Shown piece after piece: positions 9,507 through 19,157 of a stretch of DNA of 64,000 nucleotides. The notes under the pieces were generated by a model that saw only the letters and a program-made list of their open reading frames with translations, was not told the DNA's origin and made no database searches. The position numbers were made by a program, and so were the translations under genes. Each line of letters opens with the position of its first letter. Position 1 is the first letter of the stretch. Source of the DNA: Fimiplasma intestinipullorum (GTDB lineage Bacteria; Bacillota_I; Bacilli_A; Erysipelotrichales; Coprobacillaceae); the NCBI GenBank assembly GCA_018715065.1, contig DVMJ01000058.1, positions 3,050 through 67,049 on the forward strand. Reading direction: 5' to 3'.

Positions 9507-10450
9507 TAACGTGCACCTCCCTTAGATCCAATCTTGATACGTGGATCGATTACCATCATCAGCAAGTCACCAATAAATACACCGATAATACCAACCGTAG
9601 AGTAAATCAGGATCAATACCTGTACCAGGTTGTTATCCTGCTTCTGGACAGCCTGTACCAGTAAGTTACCCATACCAGGAATTGCATACAGCTCTTCGAT
9701 CAAGAGGGAACCACCGATGGTCATCAGGAAGCTGACAGGCAGATACTGAACCATTGGTACAAAGGCATTTCTTAAAACATGACGATACATGATATATTTA
9801 TAAGGTAAACCTTTTGCACGAGCTAATTTAATATAATCCTTGTTTAATTCGTCAACCATGTAACGACGTACCCACAAAGCATTACCAGCAATACTTCCAA
9901 GTGACATAGAGATCAACGGTAAGATCCAGGAAACTGGGTTATCGCCGTCATATCGCATTGGTAAGTTGAACCAGTCAGATACGAATACCTGAATAAAGAA
10001 GTAGTAAACTAATGGTGGTACGGAGTTAATAATAATGATATACCCAGTTCCTAGCGAATCCATGAATTTACCTTTGAAACGCGCCTGAGTAACACCTAAA
10101 GCAATACCAAGAATTAATGAAATAAAGGTTGAAACGACACCAAAAGCAGCAGATACAGGGACTTTCTGAGCAAGAATCGTCGTCACAGGGACATCGATCT
10201 GAATACGTGTAGAAACACCTAAGTTACCTGTAAAGATATCCCCCAGGAAGTTCCCTAACTGTACTAATGGCGGATCGAATAATCCTAAAGACTCCAGCTT
10301 ACGATTGATCATTTCCTGCGTTAACTTTGCGTATTCATCGCCGAAGTAACCTTCGACTGGCATTAAACGCATGAGCAGGAAGACGGCAACAACAATGATC
10401 AATACTGTAACCAAAGACTCTAATAAACGTTTGATTGAGTATTTTAACAT
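9506..10450 (-). CDS. oppB: Oligopeptide ABC transporter permease OppB
   Basis: Other permease half, 314 residues. The first membrane helix lies at residues 8-28, then an extracellular loop, then five helices. The EAA-type loop is ELNKDYIKLARAKGLPYKYIMYRHVLRNA, and the later IEELYAIPGMGNLLVQA segment is conserved in DppB/OppB proteins. First gene of oppBCDF, with RBS AGGGGGGAAATTT. It is the only permease set in the window, against six binding proteins. Confidence 0.95.
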   Translation of the reverse strand: MLKYSIKRLLESLVTVLIIVVAVFLLMRLMPVEGYFGDEYAKLTQEMINRKLESLGLFDPPLVQLGNFLGDIFTGNLGVSTRIQIDVPVTTILAQKVPVSAAFGVVSTFISLILGIALGVTQARFKGKFMDSLGTGYIIIINSVPPLVYYFFIQVFVSDWFNLPMRYDGDNPVSWILPLISMSLGSIAGNALWVRRYMVDELNKDYIKLARAKGLPYKYIMYRHVLRNAFVPMVQYLPVSFLMTIGGSLLIEELYAIPGMGNLLVQAVQKQDNNLVQVLILIYSTVGIIGVFIGDLLMMVIDPRIKIGSKGGAR

Positions 10451-10552
10451 AAATTTCCCCCCTACTAGATTTCTTCGTCTAAATGTTAAATTGGATTAAA
10501 TGGTTTAAGAAACAGCATCCCTTTTTTTTGCTTTTTTCGTTTCTTTGCTTTT

Positions 10553-10579
10553 TATAAACTATCGGCGTTATAGTTTATG
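10553..10579. promoter_or_regulatory. Palindromic operator candidate at the oppB transcription start
   Basis: TATAAACTAT and ATAGTTTAT face each other across CGGCGTT, and a further direct copy of the TAAACTAT motif overlaps the -10 box just upstream. The predicted start of oppB transcription falls at its edge, so a bound repressor would block the operon. No regulator can be named; it does not resemble a CodY box. Confidence 0.5.
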
Positions 10580-10585
10580 TTTAAT

Positions 10586-10614
10586 AGTTTAATATCGATT
10601 GGGTTAATTGTCAA
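10586..10614 (-). promoter_or_regulatory. Promoter of the oppBCDF operon
   Basis: Minus strand TTGACA (10614-10609), 17 bases, TAAACT (10591-10586), with a leader of about 125 bases before oppB. The transporter core is therefore transcribed separately from the binding protein gene upstream. Confidence 0.75.
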
Positions 10615-10795
10615 TAGATTTTTTCGTAAAAACAAGACATTTGTGCTCATATTTTTAGGATTTTAATGTTTTCTGGGTGCTTTTCATTCAAAATCCTTCA
10701 TTTCATAAGCAATTTTGTGCAATCTTTATAAAATTCCCAACCTTCAAAAATATAACACGATATTCTAAAAAAGGCAAATAAACGACGCTAAGCAG

Positions 10796-10832
10796 AAAAA
10801 AGAGCTACGACAGCCTTCGCTATCATAGCTCT
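10796..10832 (-). terminator. Terminator of the second peptide-binding lipoprotein gene
   Basis: On the minus strand a 14-bp stem (two G-U pairs) with a GAAG loop, followed by TTTTTT. It separates this gene from oppBCDF. Confidence 0.88.
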
Positions 10833-10868
10833 CAAACCATCTTCATTCTTTTTCTTTAATTCAAACTG

Positions 10869-12722
10869 TTATTCAGCAACTAAGCCCAGTTCAACTCTCT
10901 TCTGATGCCAAGCTTCTTTGAAAGCTTCCTGTTCTTCAGTTGTGATTGCATGATCATAAGCTTCGTATCCTTTGTATCTGAAACCAGAAATACCTGATTT
11001 AGAGTAAGGACGAGAGTATTCGTTGATTGAAGAAACACGCCAGAATGAACCAGCTGCATATAATGGGATGAAATATGCATGTTCAAGCAGGTAAGCTTCA
11101 GCGTTAGCGAAAGCTAAGTAACGTGCATCCAGATCATCAACGATAGCATCTGCTTCTGCGATCATCTGATCGAAAGTTGGATCATTGAAGTGTGAGTACT
11201 GACCTGCTGTAATATCTTCAGCGTTGTTCATCTGACCATTAGATCTGAATGTACCTAAGATATTGATTGGATCAAGGTAGTCAGGAGCCCATCCGGCACC
11301 AGCCATCGCCTGTAAATTGTCATAAGCAACATCTGTACGGAAACTTACAGAGTATTCACTTAAAGTTACTGTCACGTTATCAGAACCTAAGTTTTCTTCT
11401 AAAGTTGATTTTAAGATAGCTGCAGTCTGACCAGCAGTTTCATTACCAGCACTTGAGTACCAAGGCAATTCGATAGGGAAAGTCACACCCTGTGCTTCCA
11501 GTTCAGTTCTTGCTGTAGCCATGTATTCTTTAGCTAATTCAACATTGTACTGATCTGTCTGCCACTGAGCTAAGTCACCTAACTGTGTATAATCTGTACC
11601 ATCTGTCGTTGCTAAGACATTTGGTGCAGTATATCCGTATGTATAAATGCTTTCTGGATCGATTGGTTCGGTTATTTCAGTGTATGATTTTCTGTCAAAG
11701 CCATAGAATAAAGCTTTACGGAAGTTTTCATTCTGAATTGCAGCAGCTGTATTTGCATTTGCACATTCATTGTTTAAGAACATTACATATGCTGTTGCAG
11801 ATGGATCTGTATGCATTAAGTAAGGATTTCCTTCATCATATTCAGCATTGATCTGCGTACCAGCTAAGTCAGCGTAAGATAATTCACCACGTTCGAATAA
11901 ATCTAAAGTAGATTCTCTGTCTTTAACAGCGATAACTGTTACAGTATCGAATGTTACGTTTTCAGCATCCCAGTAACCTGGATTTTTCTTAAAGACTTTT
12001 TCAGTATCTAACTGGAAAGAATCTAACAGATAGCATCCGTTGTATAAGATCGTATCCATCGTATTACCGAATACTAATCCCTGGTTCGTTAAATCTTCTA
12101 CATATGCTCTTGGAGCTGGATAGAAACAGCTGTACATTGTAGCAGATAAGAAATAAGGTTTACCTGCACCAGTTGTTGTATATTGAATTGTTTTTTCGTC
12201 AACTGCTTTAATTCCGACGTTTTCAAATGATGGTTTGCTTGCTTCATCGCGGCCATCTTCATCCCAAGCAACCATTGCCTGATAGTATTCTTCAGCGCCG
12301 GCTACTAATTCACGAAGCATGGAAATCTGCATGGACTGGTTTGCTGGATCCAAAATGTATTCAGCACTATATACGAAGTCATCTGCAGTGACATCTCCAT
12401 ATTCAGAACCATCACGGTTATACCATTTGATTCCGTCTCTTAAATGGAAAGTCCATACATGTGAGTTTTCGTCTGTTTCCCAGCTTTCAGCTAAGTCACC
12501 AACGATCTCACCATACTTATTGTTTTCTGTCAGACCACTTACTACGTTGGCATTTACTCGAGAGTCAACAGCCTGATATGTCGTTAAATAGTTAAAAGTC
12601 GTGACATCCTGGCTTGACTGAATGTAATCGATAAAATTCTTTGGATCGTAAGACGTTTCACTTGAACCACATCCAGTGACCAACATAGCAGCAGCTAACA
12701 GACCTGCTAATGTTTTCTTCAT
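10869..12722 (-). CDS. oppA: Oligopeptide-binding lipoprotein OppA, adjacent to oppBCDF
   Basis: Peptide-binding lipoprotein of SBP family 5, about 617 residues. The lipobox VTGC follows a basic N-terminus (MKKTLAGLL). The mature part opens YDPKNFIDYIQSSQDVTTFNYL, a block shared with four other paralogues here, and ends with YEAYDHAITTEEQEAFKEAW, also shared. Being directly upstream of oppB makes it the likely cognate OppA. I take ATG 12722 as the start because it gives the signal peptide and has GGGGAAG upstream; the longer reading frame adds 32 residues without signal character. Confidence 0.92.
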   Translation of the reverse strand: MKKTLAGLLAAAMLVTGCGSSETSYDPKNFIDYIQSSQDVTTFNYLTTYQAVDSRVNANVVSGLTENNKYGEIVGDLAESWETDENSHVWTFHLRDGIKWYNRDGSEYGDVTADDFVYSAEYILDPANQSMQISMLRELVAGAEEYYQAMVAWDEDGRDEASKPSFENVGIKAVDEKTIQYTTTGAGKPYFLSATMYSCFYPAPRAYVEDLTNQGLVFGNTMDTILYNGCYLLDSFQLDTEKVFKKNPGYWDAENVTFDTVTVIAVKDRESTLDLFERGELSYADLAGTQINAEYDEGNPYLMHTDPSATAYVMFLNNECANANTAAAIQNENFRKALFYGFDRKSYTEITEPIDPESIYTYGYTAPNVLATTDGTDYTQLGDLAQWQTDQYNVELAKEYMATARTELEAQGVTFPIELPWYSSAGNETAGQTAAILKSTLEENLGSDNVTVTLSEYSVSFRTDVAYDNLQAMAGAGWAPDYLDPINILGTFRSNGQMNNAEDITAGQYSHFNDPTFDQMIAEADAIVDDLDARYLAFANAEAYLLEHAYFIPLYAAGSFWRVSSINEYSRPYSKSGISGFRYKGYEAYDHAITTEEQEAFKEAWHQKRVELGLVAE

Positions 12723-12774
12723 GCGTTTTTTTCTTCCCCTTTCTTTGCATTCTGTAATCAACATTACATCTATC

Positions 12775-12803
12775 ATTTTATAAGTCAACTTAACAAAAGT
12801 CAA
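12775..12803 (-). promoter_or_regulatory. Promoter of the oppA gene next to oppBCDF
   Basis: Minus strand TTGACT (12803-12798), 17 bases, TAAAAT (12780-12775). A second GTTGACTT copy lies inside the spacer. No T-box leader is present; the leader is only about 50 bases. Confidence 0.75.
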
Positions 12804-13052
12804 CCAATTTTCAAACATTTTTTATACAAAACATGATTCGAATTTCGAATTTTTTTATTTTTTAACCCGGATTTTTTAGAAAAAAAAGCAATTAAACCCT
12901 TACATTGAGGGAAATTTTGTCAAGAAAAGAAAAGGTGTAAAATGTTAAGAAAAGATGTGATTTTTTTGAATTTTTATTATTTTCTCTTGCGATTTGCTTT
13001 TTCTTTCACCTTTTTGTATGCTAGAATAAAGAAACAAAGGGGTGAGTCGATC

Positions 13053-14192
13053 ATGAAGATTGCCGGAATTATCGTCGAATACAATCCATTTCACAGCGGC
13101 CATCGCTACCATATTGAAAAGACCCGCGCCCTTACCCAATGCGATCTGCTGATTGCTGTCATGAGCGGCAACTTTGTCCAGCGCGGTGAACCCGCTATCA
13201 CAGATAAGTGGCATCGAGCAAAGACCGCCGTCCAAAACGGGGTCGATCTCGTGATCGAACTGCCCTATGTTTTCGCCGTAGAAAGCGCTGATTATTTTAG
13301 TAAAGGAGCATTGCAGATCCTCCACGCTGCCGGTGTCAAGCAAATTGTTTTTGGCAGCGAATCATTCAACGAAACGGCCCTGCATCAAGCCTTTGTGCTC
13401 AGTCAGAGCCAGGCCTATCAGGATGCGGTCAATCATTATTTAGCGAGTGGAGCCAGCTACCCTGCCAGTCTAAACCAGGCTTTTCAAGCAGTGGGCGGCA
13501 TAGAGATCAAGAACCCCAACGATTTATTAGGACTCAGCTATGCCAGGGAGATCTATCAGAACCACTATCCTATCAAGATCCGAACCATTGCCCGTACCCA
13601 GCCTTATCATGATCTTGGTCTCCAGCAACCTTTTGCCAGCGCATCAGCCCTGCGTCAGGCCATCAAAGACCAGCAGGACATTTCTTTCTATAGCCCGATG
13701 GTGATCTCGCATCCCCACTTGATGGAAAGCTACTTTGATTTGCTGCAGTATCTCTTGTTGACGACTCCCCCATCCAAACTAAAAGCCATTCATACAATGA
13801 CCGAAGGACTGGAAAATCGTCTGCAGGAGGCCATGCAAAAAGCCACTGACATGGACGATTTCTTCAAGCGTGTCCAGACTCGTCGCTATACGCGCCCGCG
13901 GCTTAGCCGGACGCTCATTCATTTACTGATGTCTGATCAGCTTCCCTCACGCAAGGATCTGGATATAGGATATTTACGTCTGTTAGCCTGCAATCAAAAA
14001 GGCAAAGATTATTTAAGGACGCTCAAAAAAACAAGCCCGCTTCCTCTGGTTGGCAATTACAGTGCCTTACAACATCCACATCTTGAAATGGAGATGCAGG
14101 CAGCCCGCCTTTATGCACTGAGTGCACCTGCCAGGCAACGCGCCACGATCATCAGGGATGAATATACACATCCCTTCCTATTTCTGTCCTAA
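13053..14192 (+). CDS. tmcAL: tRNA(Met) cytidine acetate ligase TmcAL
   Basis: Forms N4-acetylcytidine at the wobble position of elongator tRNA-Met from acetate and ATP, a Bacillota-type route distinct from TmcA. 379 residues. The N-terminal nucleotidyltransferase fold is clear: GIIVEYNPFHSGH (HxGH class), MSGNFVQRGEPA, and FGSES in the middle. The start at MKIAGIIVEYN has RBS AAAGGGGTGAG; the open frame extends upstream through AT-rich non-homologous sequence. Slightly shorter at the C-terminus than the Bacillus protein. Single-gene unit. Confidence 0.92.
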   Translation: MKIAGIIVEYNPFHSGHRYHIEKTRALTQCDLLIAVMSGNFVQRGEPAITDKWHRAKTAVQNGVDLVIELPYVFAVESADYFSKGALQILHAAGVKQIVFGSESFNETALHQAFVLSQSQAYQDAVNHYLASGASYPASLNQAFQAVGGIEIKNPNDLLGLSYAREIYQNHYPIKIRTIARTQPYHDLGLQQPFASASALRQAIKDQQDISFYSPMVISHPHLMESYFDLLQYLLLTTPPSKLKAIHTMTEGLENRLQEAMQKATDMDDFFKRVQTRRYTRPRLSRTLIHLLMSDQLPSRKDLDIGYLRLLACNQKGKDYLRTLKKTSPLPLVGNYSALQHPHLEMEMQAARLYALSAPARQRATIIRDEYTHPFLFLS

Positions 14193-14194
14193 AA

Positions 14195-14233
14195 CAAAGG
14201 GTAATGAGCCCTCAAACGGTTCATTACCCTTTG
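14195..14233 (-). terminator. Long hairpin between convergent genes (terminator for the phosphatase gene)
   Basis: A 16-bp stem (one G-U) with a 7-base loop. On the minus strand it is followed by TTTT, so it terminates the phosphatase gene. On the plus strand no T run follows, though it may also slow readthrough from tmcAL. Confidence 0.75.
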
Positions 14234-14259
14234 CTATTGTCCATAAAAGGAGCTCTCGA

Positions 14260-15207
14260 TCAGTCAGAAGTTTGATTTTTTTCAGGAACCAGATACCAGG
14301 CACGAATCTGATGACGCATCTCTTCGTCGATGCCATACTCTTTTTCAAAATAGTTCTCAAAGGTACCATAGCGTTCTAGAATGTGGTCGAGGGTCAGCTG
14401 CAGATATTCAGGTTTAACATAATAAAGCGGACGAAGCGCCGCATGCATTCTTTCAGGATACGCGCTGATGCGTTTTTCATTCACTTCCCGGCGATAGACA
14501 TTGCTTAAGAGATAATCATGCATCACATCTTCCTGACTTGCACCCAACAGCAGCATGATCAAAGCGCCACTCACTCCGGTCCGGTCCTTGCCGGCACTGC
14601 AGTGGAAATATAGCGGCGTTTCATGTTTTTTGATTTTATCGAAAAGATACTGCATCGCCTCACTGCCTATCCCCATGACCGTATAGGTCTTTTTTAGATA
14701 GATTTCAATCTCATCTAAGTGTCCGTTTTGAACTAATAAATCAATATCAAAATGATCATGGTAGCGGGGATCATCCATCATGCCTGCGGCTGAATAACGC
14801 GCATAAGTACAATGAGGCGGCAGATAGTCTTCTTTATGAAGCGTTTCAACAGGACTTCTGAGATCCAAAATATTTTTTATATGCAGCCCATCGATATACT
14901 GCTTCGCCGCTTCTGTCGTCTTGCGCAGCCAGGCTCCACGGTAGAAATTGCCGTAAGCAATCTGTCCATAAGGGGTATGATATCCGCCCAGATCACGAAA
15001 ATTCGTTACGCCCGTCTCAGGCAGATAGCGTTTGCTCAATTGCAGATTCTGACCATCCAGAAAAACTTCGAAAACAGGATGACAATCAGGATAAGTTCCT
15101 AGATCCAGACGCCCCTGTCCGCTGGCAATGATCTGATGATGATAGCGAACGACCACTTCTTTTTCTGCTTCCAAATAATAATGTTCCTTTTCCCATATCA
15201 GTTCCAT
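14260..15207 (-). CDS. Tyrosine-protein phosphatase (Y_phosphatase3 family)
   Basis: Cytoplasmic phosphatase of 315 residues with the Cys-based active-site loop HCSAGKDRTG (nucleophile Cys203, Arg209). The family entry motif TNFRDLGGYHTPYG lies at residues 68-81 and YRGAWL follows, as in the lipid-phosphatase-like LipA/TpbA-related group. The N-terminal ~65 residues form a small beta-rich domain. These enzymes act on phosphotyrosine, and in some cases on phosphoinositides; the substrate is unknown here. Single gene ended by the long shared hairpin. Confidence 0.88.
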   Translation of the reverse strand: MELIWEKEHYYLEAEKEVVVRYHHQIIASGQGRLDLGTYPDCHPVFEVFLDGQNLQLSKRYLPETGVTNFRDLGGYHTPYGQIAYGNFYRGAWLRKTTEAAKQYIDGLHIKNILDLRSPVETLHKEDYLPPHCTYARYSAAGMMDDPRYHDHFDIDLLVQNGHLDEIEIYLKKTYTVMGIGSEAMQYLFDKIKKHETPLYFHCSAGKDRTGVSGALIMLLLGASQEDVMHDYLLSNVYRREVNEKRISAYPERMHAALRPLYYVKPEYLQLTLDHILERYGTFENYFEKEYGIDEEMRHQIRAWYLVPEKNQTSD

Positions 15208-15316
15208 ACATGACCTCCATTCTCTTGATTGATGCCATCTTTCATTTTAGCATGTTCTAGTGGATATGCAAACCGCAGATGGTCAAAAGGCATACTCAAT
15301 GCTTTTCTTGATGATT

Positions 15317-15361
15317 AAAAAGGACAGGTTTCTGATCGTCTGATCCAGAATCCCTGTCCTT
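15317..15361 (-). terminator. Terminator of the pheST operon
   Basis: Minus strand AAGGACAGG pairs with CCTGTCCTT around a secondary TCTGAT/ATCAGA hairpin, followed by TTTT. Confidence 0.85.
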
Positions 15362-15377
15362 ATTGATGGAAGACGTT

Positions 15378-17768
15378 TTATGCACGTAAAACAGCCTTGT
15401 ATTCTTTTTCCAGAGCCGCCAGGATAGCTTCCATGCTGGCATTGATCATGTCGTCACGCAGTGTCTTTTTATCATCCTGGAAAGTGATCTGAATGGCTAC
15501 AGACTTCATGCCAGGCTCAACATGTTCGCCCTGATAAACATCGAACACTTCACATTTTTTGACAATCGCACGCCCCGCTTTACGGATGCTTTGCAGCATA
15601 TCTCCGACGCTCTGTTTTTCACCGACCACTAAGGCAATATCACGAACGACGCTAGGATACATTGAGATTGGTGTGTATTTCACTTTGCTGGTACCAAGCG
15701 CATATAGAGCCGTTAAGTTGATCTGGGCCACATAGGTTGGACTCACATCATATTTTTTAGCCATGTTTGGATGAATTTCACCCACAAAGCCGATTTTCTT
15801 CTTATTGATCGTCAGATACGCACTGCGTCCTGGATGCAGACAAGCATGATCAGACTCTACGCGTACAAATTGATAGCGCGTTGGATCGAAGCCTAAACGT
15901 TTCAAAATACTTTCAACAAGCCCTTTGACCACATAGAAGTCCACTGGTTTGCTGATCTGCTGCCATTTGCTTTCATGGTAGATCCCTGTTAAAGCCAAGG
16001 CCAACTGCTCAATTTCCTGATCTTTAGTATACGTTTTAGAAAATTCAAAGATCGACACATCTTTCTGACTGTGTGATTCATTGTAATTGATGGCTTGCAG
16101 CATTGCTGGAAGCAGGGACTGGCGCATCACGCTGCGCTCCTCGCTCAATGGTGAAAGCAGAGCAATTTGCTCAGTCGTATGGAACATATTGAAATCATTC
16201 ACCAATGCCGGGCTTGTCAGTGAATAGGTCATGGTCTCATGCAGGCCGAGATCGGCTAATAAATGTCTGATTTCATGAGTCTTTTCCTGATGCGCATTGC
16301 GTTTTCCGACAGTCATCTTCATTGGCGGTAAAGTAGACGGAATATTATCATAACCATACATTCTGGCCACTTCTTCGATCAGATCCGCTTCCATGGACAT
16401 ATCATTGCGGTAGCTTGGAACCTGAACATGGAAGATGCCATTTTCAAAGGTATAACTGAAGCAAAGACGTGTAAAAATGTCCTTGATATCTTCATCTGTA
16501 ATTTTCGTACCTAATAAATGATTCACACGTTCCGTCTTTAAATCAATATAACGATCCGGGATGTCGCTATGACTTACCATGACACTCTCATAGATTTCGC
16601 TGGCATCTGCCAATTCCACTAAAAGGTTTGCACAGCGTTCCAGGATCATTGGGCTGGCTTTGGTATTCAGCGCATTCTTGATAAAACGGTTAGAGGCATC
16701 CGTTAGCAGATTCAAACGTCTGGCTGTTGCACGCAGCGTTGGACCATCAAAAGTAGCGGCCTCAATAACGATATTCGTTGAGTTTTCATCAATCTTTGTT
16801 GAATCAGCACCCATGACACCGGCGATGCAGGCAATTTCATCATTTTCAGAAACGATCAGATCGGTTGGGAGAATGTCATACTCCTGACCATCCAGTAATG
16901 TTTCTTTACAGTTAAAGCCCGTTTTAATGACATATTTCTTGGATTTTAATTTATCATAGTCATACATATGAATCGGTTGCCCTGTTTCCAGCATGACAAA
17001 ATTGGAAATATCGACCACGTTATTGATAGGTTTGATACCACTTGCCATCAGCAAGGATTTCAACCATTGCGGAGACTCCTTGGTCTTCACGCCTTTGACT
17101 AACTTGACGCCAAAGAACGGACAGAGATCGGTTTGGATCTCCACTTCTAAACCACTGCCAGGTTTACCCGTCATCTTGACTTCAGGCAGATGGACCGGAC
17201 GGTTTAAAACCGCCCCAACCTCATAAGCAAAGCTGGTAATTGCCATACAATCTGAGCGGTTAGGTGTCAGGCCAACCTCTAACACCTCATCCTTTAAGCC
17301 CAAATAGCTTAAGGCTTCCTGCCCAACCGGTGCATCCTCAGGTAAGATCTCGATTCCAGCCTTTTGTTCCTCTGTCTGGAAACGCGCATCAATACCGATC
17401 TCACTCAAGGAACAGATCATCCCATTGGATTCCTGTCCACGAATAACGGACTGTTTGATCGTTCCACCTGGCAGTTCACAGCCTGGTAAAGCCACGATCA
17501 CTTTCATATCTGCTGCAACATTGGGAGCACCACAAACGATTTGTGACACGACCCCATCTCCAATCTCCACTTCACAGACATGCAGATGATCGGAATCAGG
17601 ATGCATTTGACAGCTTTTCACATAGCCGACAACCAGCTTTGTACCATAGGCTAAAGCATGCATTCCTTCTACTTCAAGACCGACATTGGTCACCATTTGT
17701 GCAAGTTTGGCAGGTTCGATATCATCGCATTGAACATAGCGATTGACCCAGTTTAAACTGATATCCAT
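15378..17768 (-). CDS. pheT: Phenylalanyl-tRNA synthetase beta subunit
   Basis: Large subunit of the alpha2-beta2 enzyme that charges tRNA-Phe; carries editing activity. 796 residues, the normal length. Domain order: N-terminal substrate-recognition segment, tRNA-binding (EMAP-like) domain from about 40 to 150, B3/B4 editing domain around 210-380, B5 domain (helix-turn-helix) around 405-475, catalytic-like core, and a C-terminal FDX-ACB anticodon-binding domain (YPSVVRDIALVVG onward). It follows pheS with no gap (stop of pheS at 17769). Confidence 0.97.
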   Translation of the reverse strand: MDISLNWVNRYVQCDDIEPAKLAQMVTNVGLEVEGMHALAYGTKLVVGYVKSCQMHPDSDHLHVCEVEIGDGVVSQIVCGAPNVAADMKVIVALPGCELPGGTIKQSVIRGQESNGMICSLSEIGIDARFQTEEQKAGIEILPEDAPVGQEALSYLGLKDEVLEVGLTPNRSDCMAITSFAYEVGAVLNRPVHLPEVKMTGKPGSGLEVEIQTDLCPFFGVKLVKGVKTKESPQWLKSLLMASGIKPINNVVDISNFVMLETGQPIHMYDYDKLKSKKYVIKTGFNCKETLLDGQEYDILPTDLIVSENDEIACIAGVMGADSTKIDENSTNIVIEAATFDGPTLRATARRLNLLTDASNRFIKNALNTKASPMILERCANLLVELADASEIYESVMVSHSDIPDRYIDLKTERVNHLLGTKITDEDIKDIFTRLCFSYTFENGIFHVQVPSYRNDMSMEADLIEEVARMYGYDNIPSTLPPMKMTVGKRNAHQEKTHEIRHLLADLGLHETMTYSLTSPALVNDFNMFHTTEQIALLSPLSEERSVMRQSLLPAMLQAINYNESHSQKDVSIFEFSKTYTKDQEIEQLALALTGIYHESKWQQISKPVDFYVVKGLVESILKRLGFDPTRYQFVRVESDHACLHPGRSAYLTINKKKIGFVGEIHPNMAKKYDVSPTYVAQINLTALYALGTSKVKYTPISMYPSVVRDIALVVGEKQSVGDMLQSIRKAGRAIVKKCEVFDVYQGEHVEPGMKSVAIQITFQDDKKTLRDDMINASMEAILAALEKEYKAVLRA

Positions 17769-18812
17769 TTATTCATCATCCTTTCTTGTGAATTGTTCAA
17801 GGAAACGCAGATCATCCGTATAGAAGCTGCGGATATTATCGATACCGTATTTCAGCATGGCGACACGCTCCACACCGATACCAAAAGCAAAGCCCTGGTA
17901 TTCCTGTGGATCAAAACCACACATCTCTAAAACATGTGGATTGACCATGCCGGCGCCAAGTGCCTCGATCCAGCCGGTATGTTTACACATAGCACATCCC
18001 TTACCATCACAGTTATGGCAGGAAATATCGACTTCTACGCTTGGTTCAGTGAATGGGAAATAAGATGGGCGGAAACGAATCTGGCGCTTCTGACCGAACA
18101 TCTTACGCGCGAAGAGTTCGAGCGTTCCTTTTAAGTCCCCCATCGTAATATGGCGATCTACCACTAATCCCTCGATCTGCATGAACTGATGAGAATGCGT
18201 TGCATCATCATCATCACGACGATAGGTCTTACCTGGACAAATGATCTTGATTGGGCCTTCGCCTTTGGCTTTCAACATGACACGCGCCTGAACAGGTGAT
18301 GTCTGAGAACGCAGCAGGTTGTTTTCATCAATATAGAAAGTGTCCTGCATATCACGGGCAGGGTGTCCTTTTGGGACATTCAATAATTCGAAATTGTAAT
18401 AGTCTTCTTCCACTTCAGGACCTTCGGCAATGTCATAACCCATTCCGATAAAGAGATCTTCAAGTTCCTCGATGACGCGGGATAAAGGATGAATCGTCCC
18501 CGTTGGCAATTGATAAGCCGGTAAACTGATGTCAATCGTTTCACTGGCAATCTGATCTTCAATGGCTTTTTGTTCGAGCACTTCTTTTTTGCTTTCAATC
18601 AGTTTTGTGATCTCCTGTTTGACCTGATTGGAGACCTGTCCGACCTTAGCACGCTCTTCTTTATCCAATTCTTTCATCTTCTTCATGACTTCCTGAATCG
18701 GACCCTTTTTACCTAAGTATAAGACACGTAAATCATTGAGTGTTTTCAGATCCTGACAAGCCTGGATTTTTTCTGTCGCTTCTTTTTCAATGACATGTAA
18801 TTGATCTAGCAT
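17769..18812 (-). CDS. pheS: Phenylalanyl-tRNA synthetase alpha subunit
   Basis: Catalytic subunit of PheRS, 347 residues. The N-terminal coiled-coil arm binds tRNA, and the class II core carries motif 2 ([22 protein letters not shown]) and motif 3 ([17 protein letters not shown]). [13 protein letters not shown] stretch holds four Cys, a zinc-like knuckle seen in some members. Two adjacent ATG codons begin the gene; AAGGAGG is better placed for the second (18812). The reading frame continues upstream through the T-box leader, which is not coding. Regulated by a tRNA-Phe T-box. Confidence 0.96.
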   Translation of the reverse strand: MLDQLHVIEKEATEKIQACQDLKTLNDLRVLYLGKKGPIQEVMKKMKELDKEERAKVGQVSNQVKQEITKLIESKKEVLEQKAIEDQIASETIDISLPAYQLPTGTIHPLSRVIEELEDLFIGMGYDIAEGPEVEEDYYNFELLNVPKGHPARDMQDTFYIDENNLLRSQTSPVQARVMLKAKGEGPIKIICPGKTYRRDDDDATHSHQFMQIEGLVVDRHITMGDLKGTLELFARKMFGQKRQIRFRPSYFPFTEPSVEVDISCHNCDGKGCAMCKHTGWIEALGAGMVNPHVLEMCGFDPQEYQGFAFGIGVERVAMLKYGIDNIRSFYTDDLRFLEQFTRKDDE

Positions 18813-18835
18813 CATCTTTCCTCCTTTGAATAAAT

Positions 18836-19054
18836 AAAAAAACGTTCCCAATAGGAACGTTTGAACGCGGTACCATCCTAATTCATGACCCTTAGCCATG
18901 CTCTCGATTGCTTTTAACGCGGCCAGCGGCGATGATTAGTCGCACTCCGAGGTGAATTTCAAGCGCCTTTCCATAAGAAAACTTGCAGCCGGTGATTTTC
19001 TCTCTCTCCATGGTCTAGCCACTTTACTTGTCCTCTTCAACGTGTTCTTTATGC
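18836..19054 (-). ncRNA. T-box riboswitch, tRNA-Phe specific, leader of pheST
   Basis: Minus-strand leader that binds uncharged tRNA-Phe and then prevents termination. The T-box core AGGATGGTACCGCG is at 18879-18866. The terminator (AAACGTTCC with GGAACGTTT, then T run) follows at 18862-18836. In Stem I the specifier loop reads GAAATTCACC with the Phe codon TTC at 18956-18954, closed by GAGG/CCTC. The UGGU of the core pairs with A73, which tRNA-Phe carries, so both contacts agree. Confidence 0.95.
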
Positions 19055-19060
19055 CCTTCC

Positions 19061-19089
19061 ATTATATCTTTTCTCACTTTTAAATGCAA
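19061..19089 (-). promoter_or_regulatory. Promoter of the pheST leader
   Basis: Minus strand TTGCAT (19089-19084), 17 bases, TATAAT (19066-19061). Confidence 0.8.
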
Positions 19090-19116
19090 GAAAAATCGAA
19101 ACAGTTCCTGTAAATA

Positions 19117-19125
19117 TGCTATAAT
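19117..19125 (+). promoter_or_regulatory. Extended -10 promoter of the MazG-like gene
   Basis: TGCTATAAT on the plus strand: an extended -10 with a perfect hexamer and no good -35. It is back to back with the pheST promoter. Confidence 0.65.
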
Positions 19126-19157
19126 GGTGACTAGACAAAAGTGAGGAGGAAACGCAT

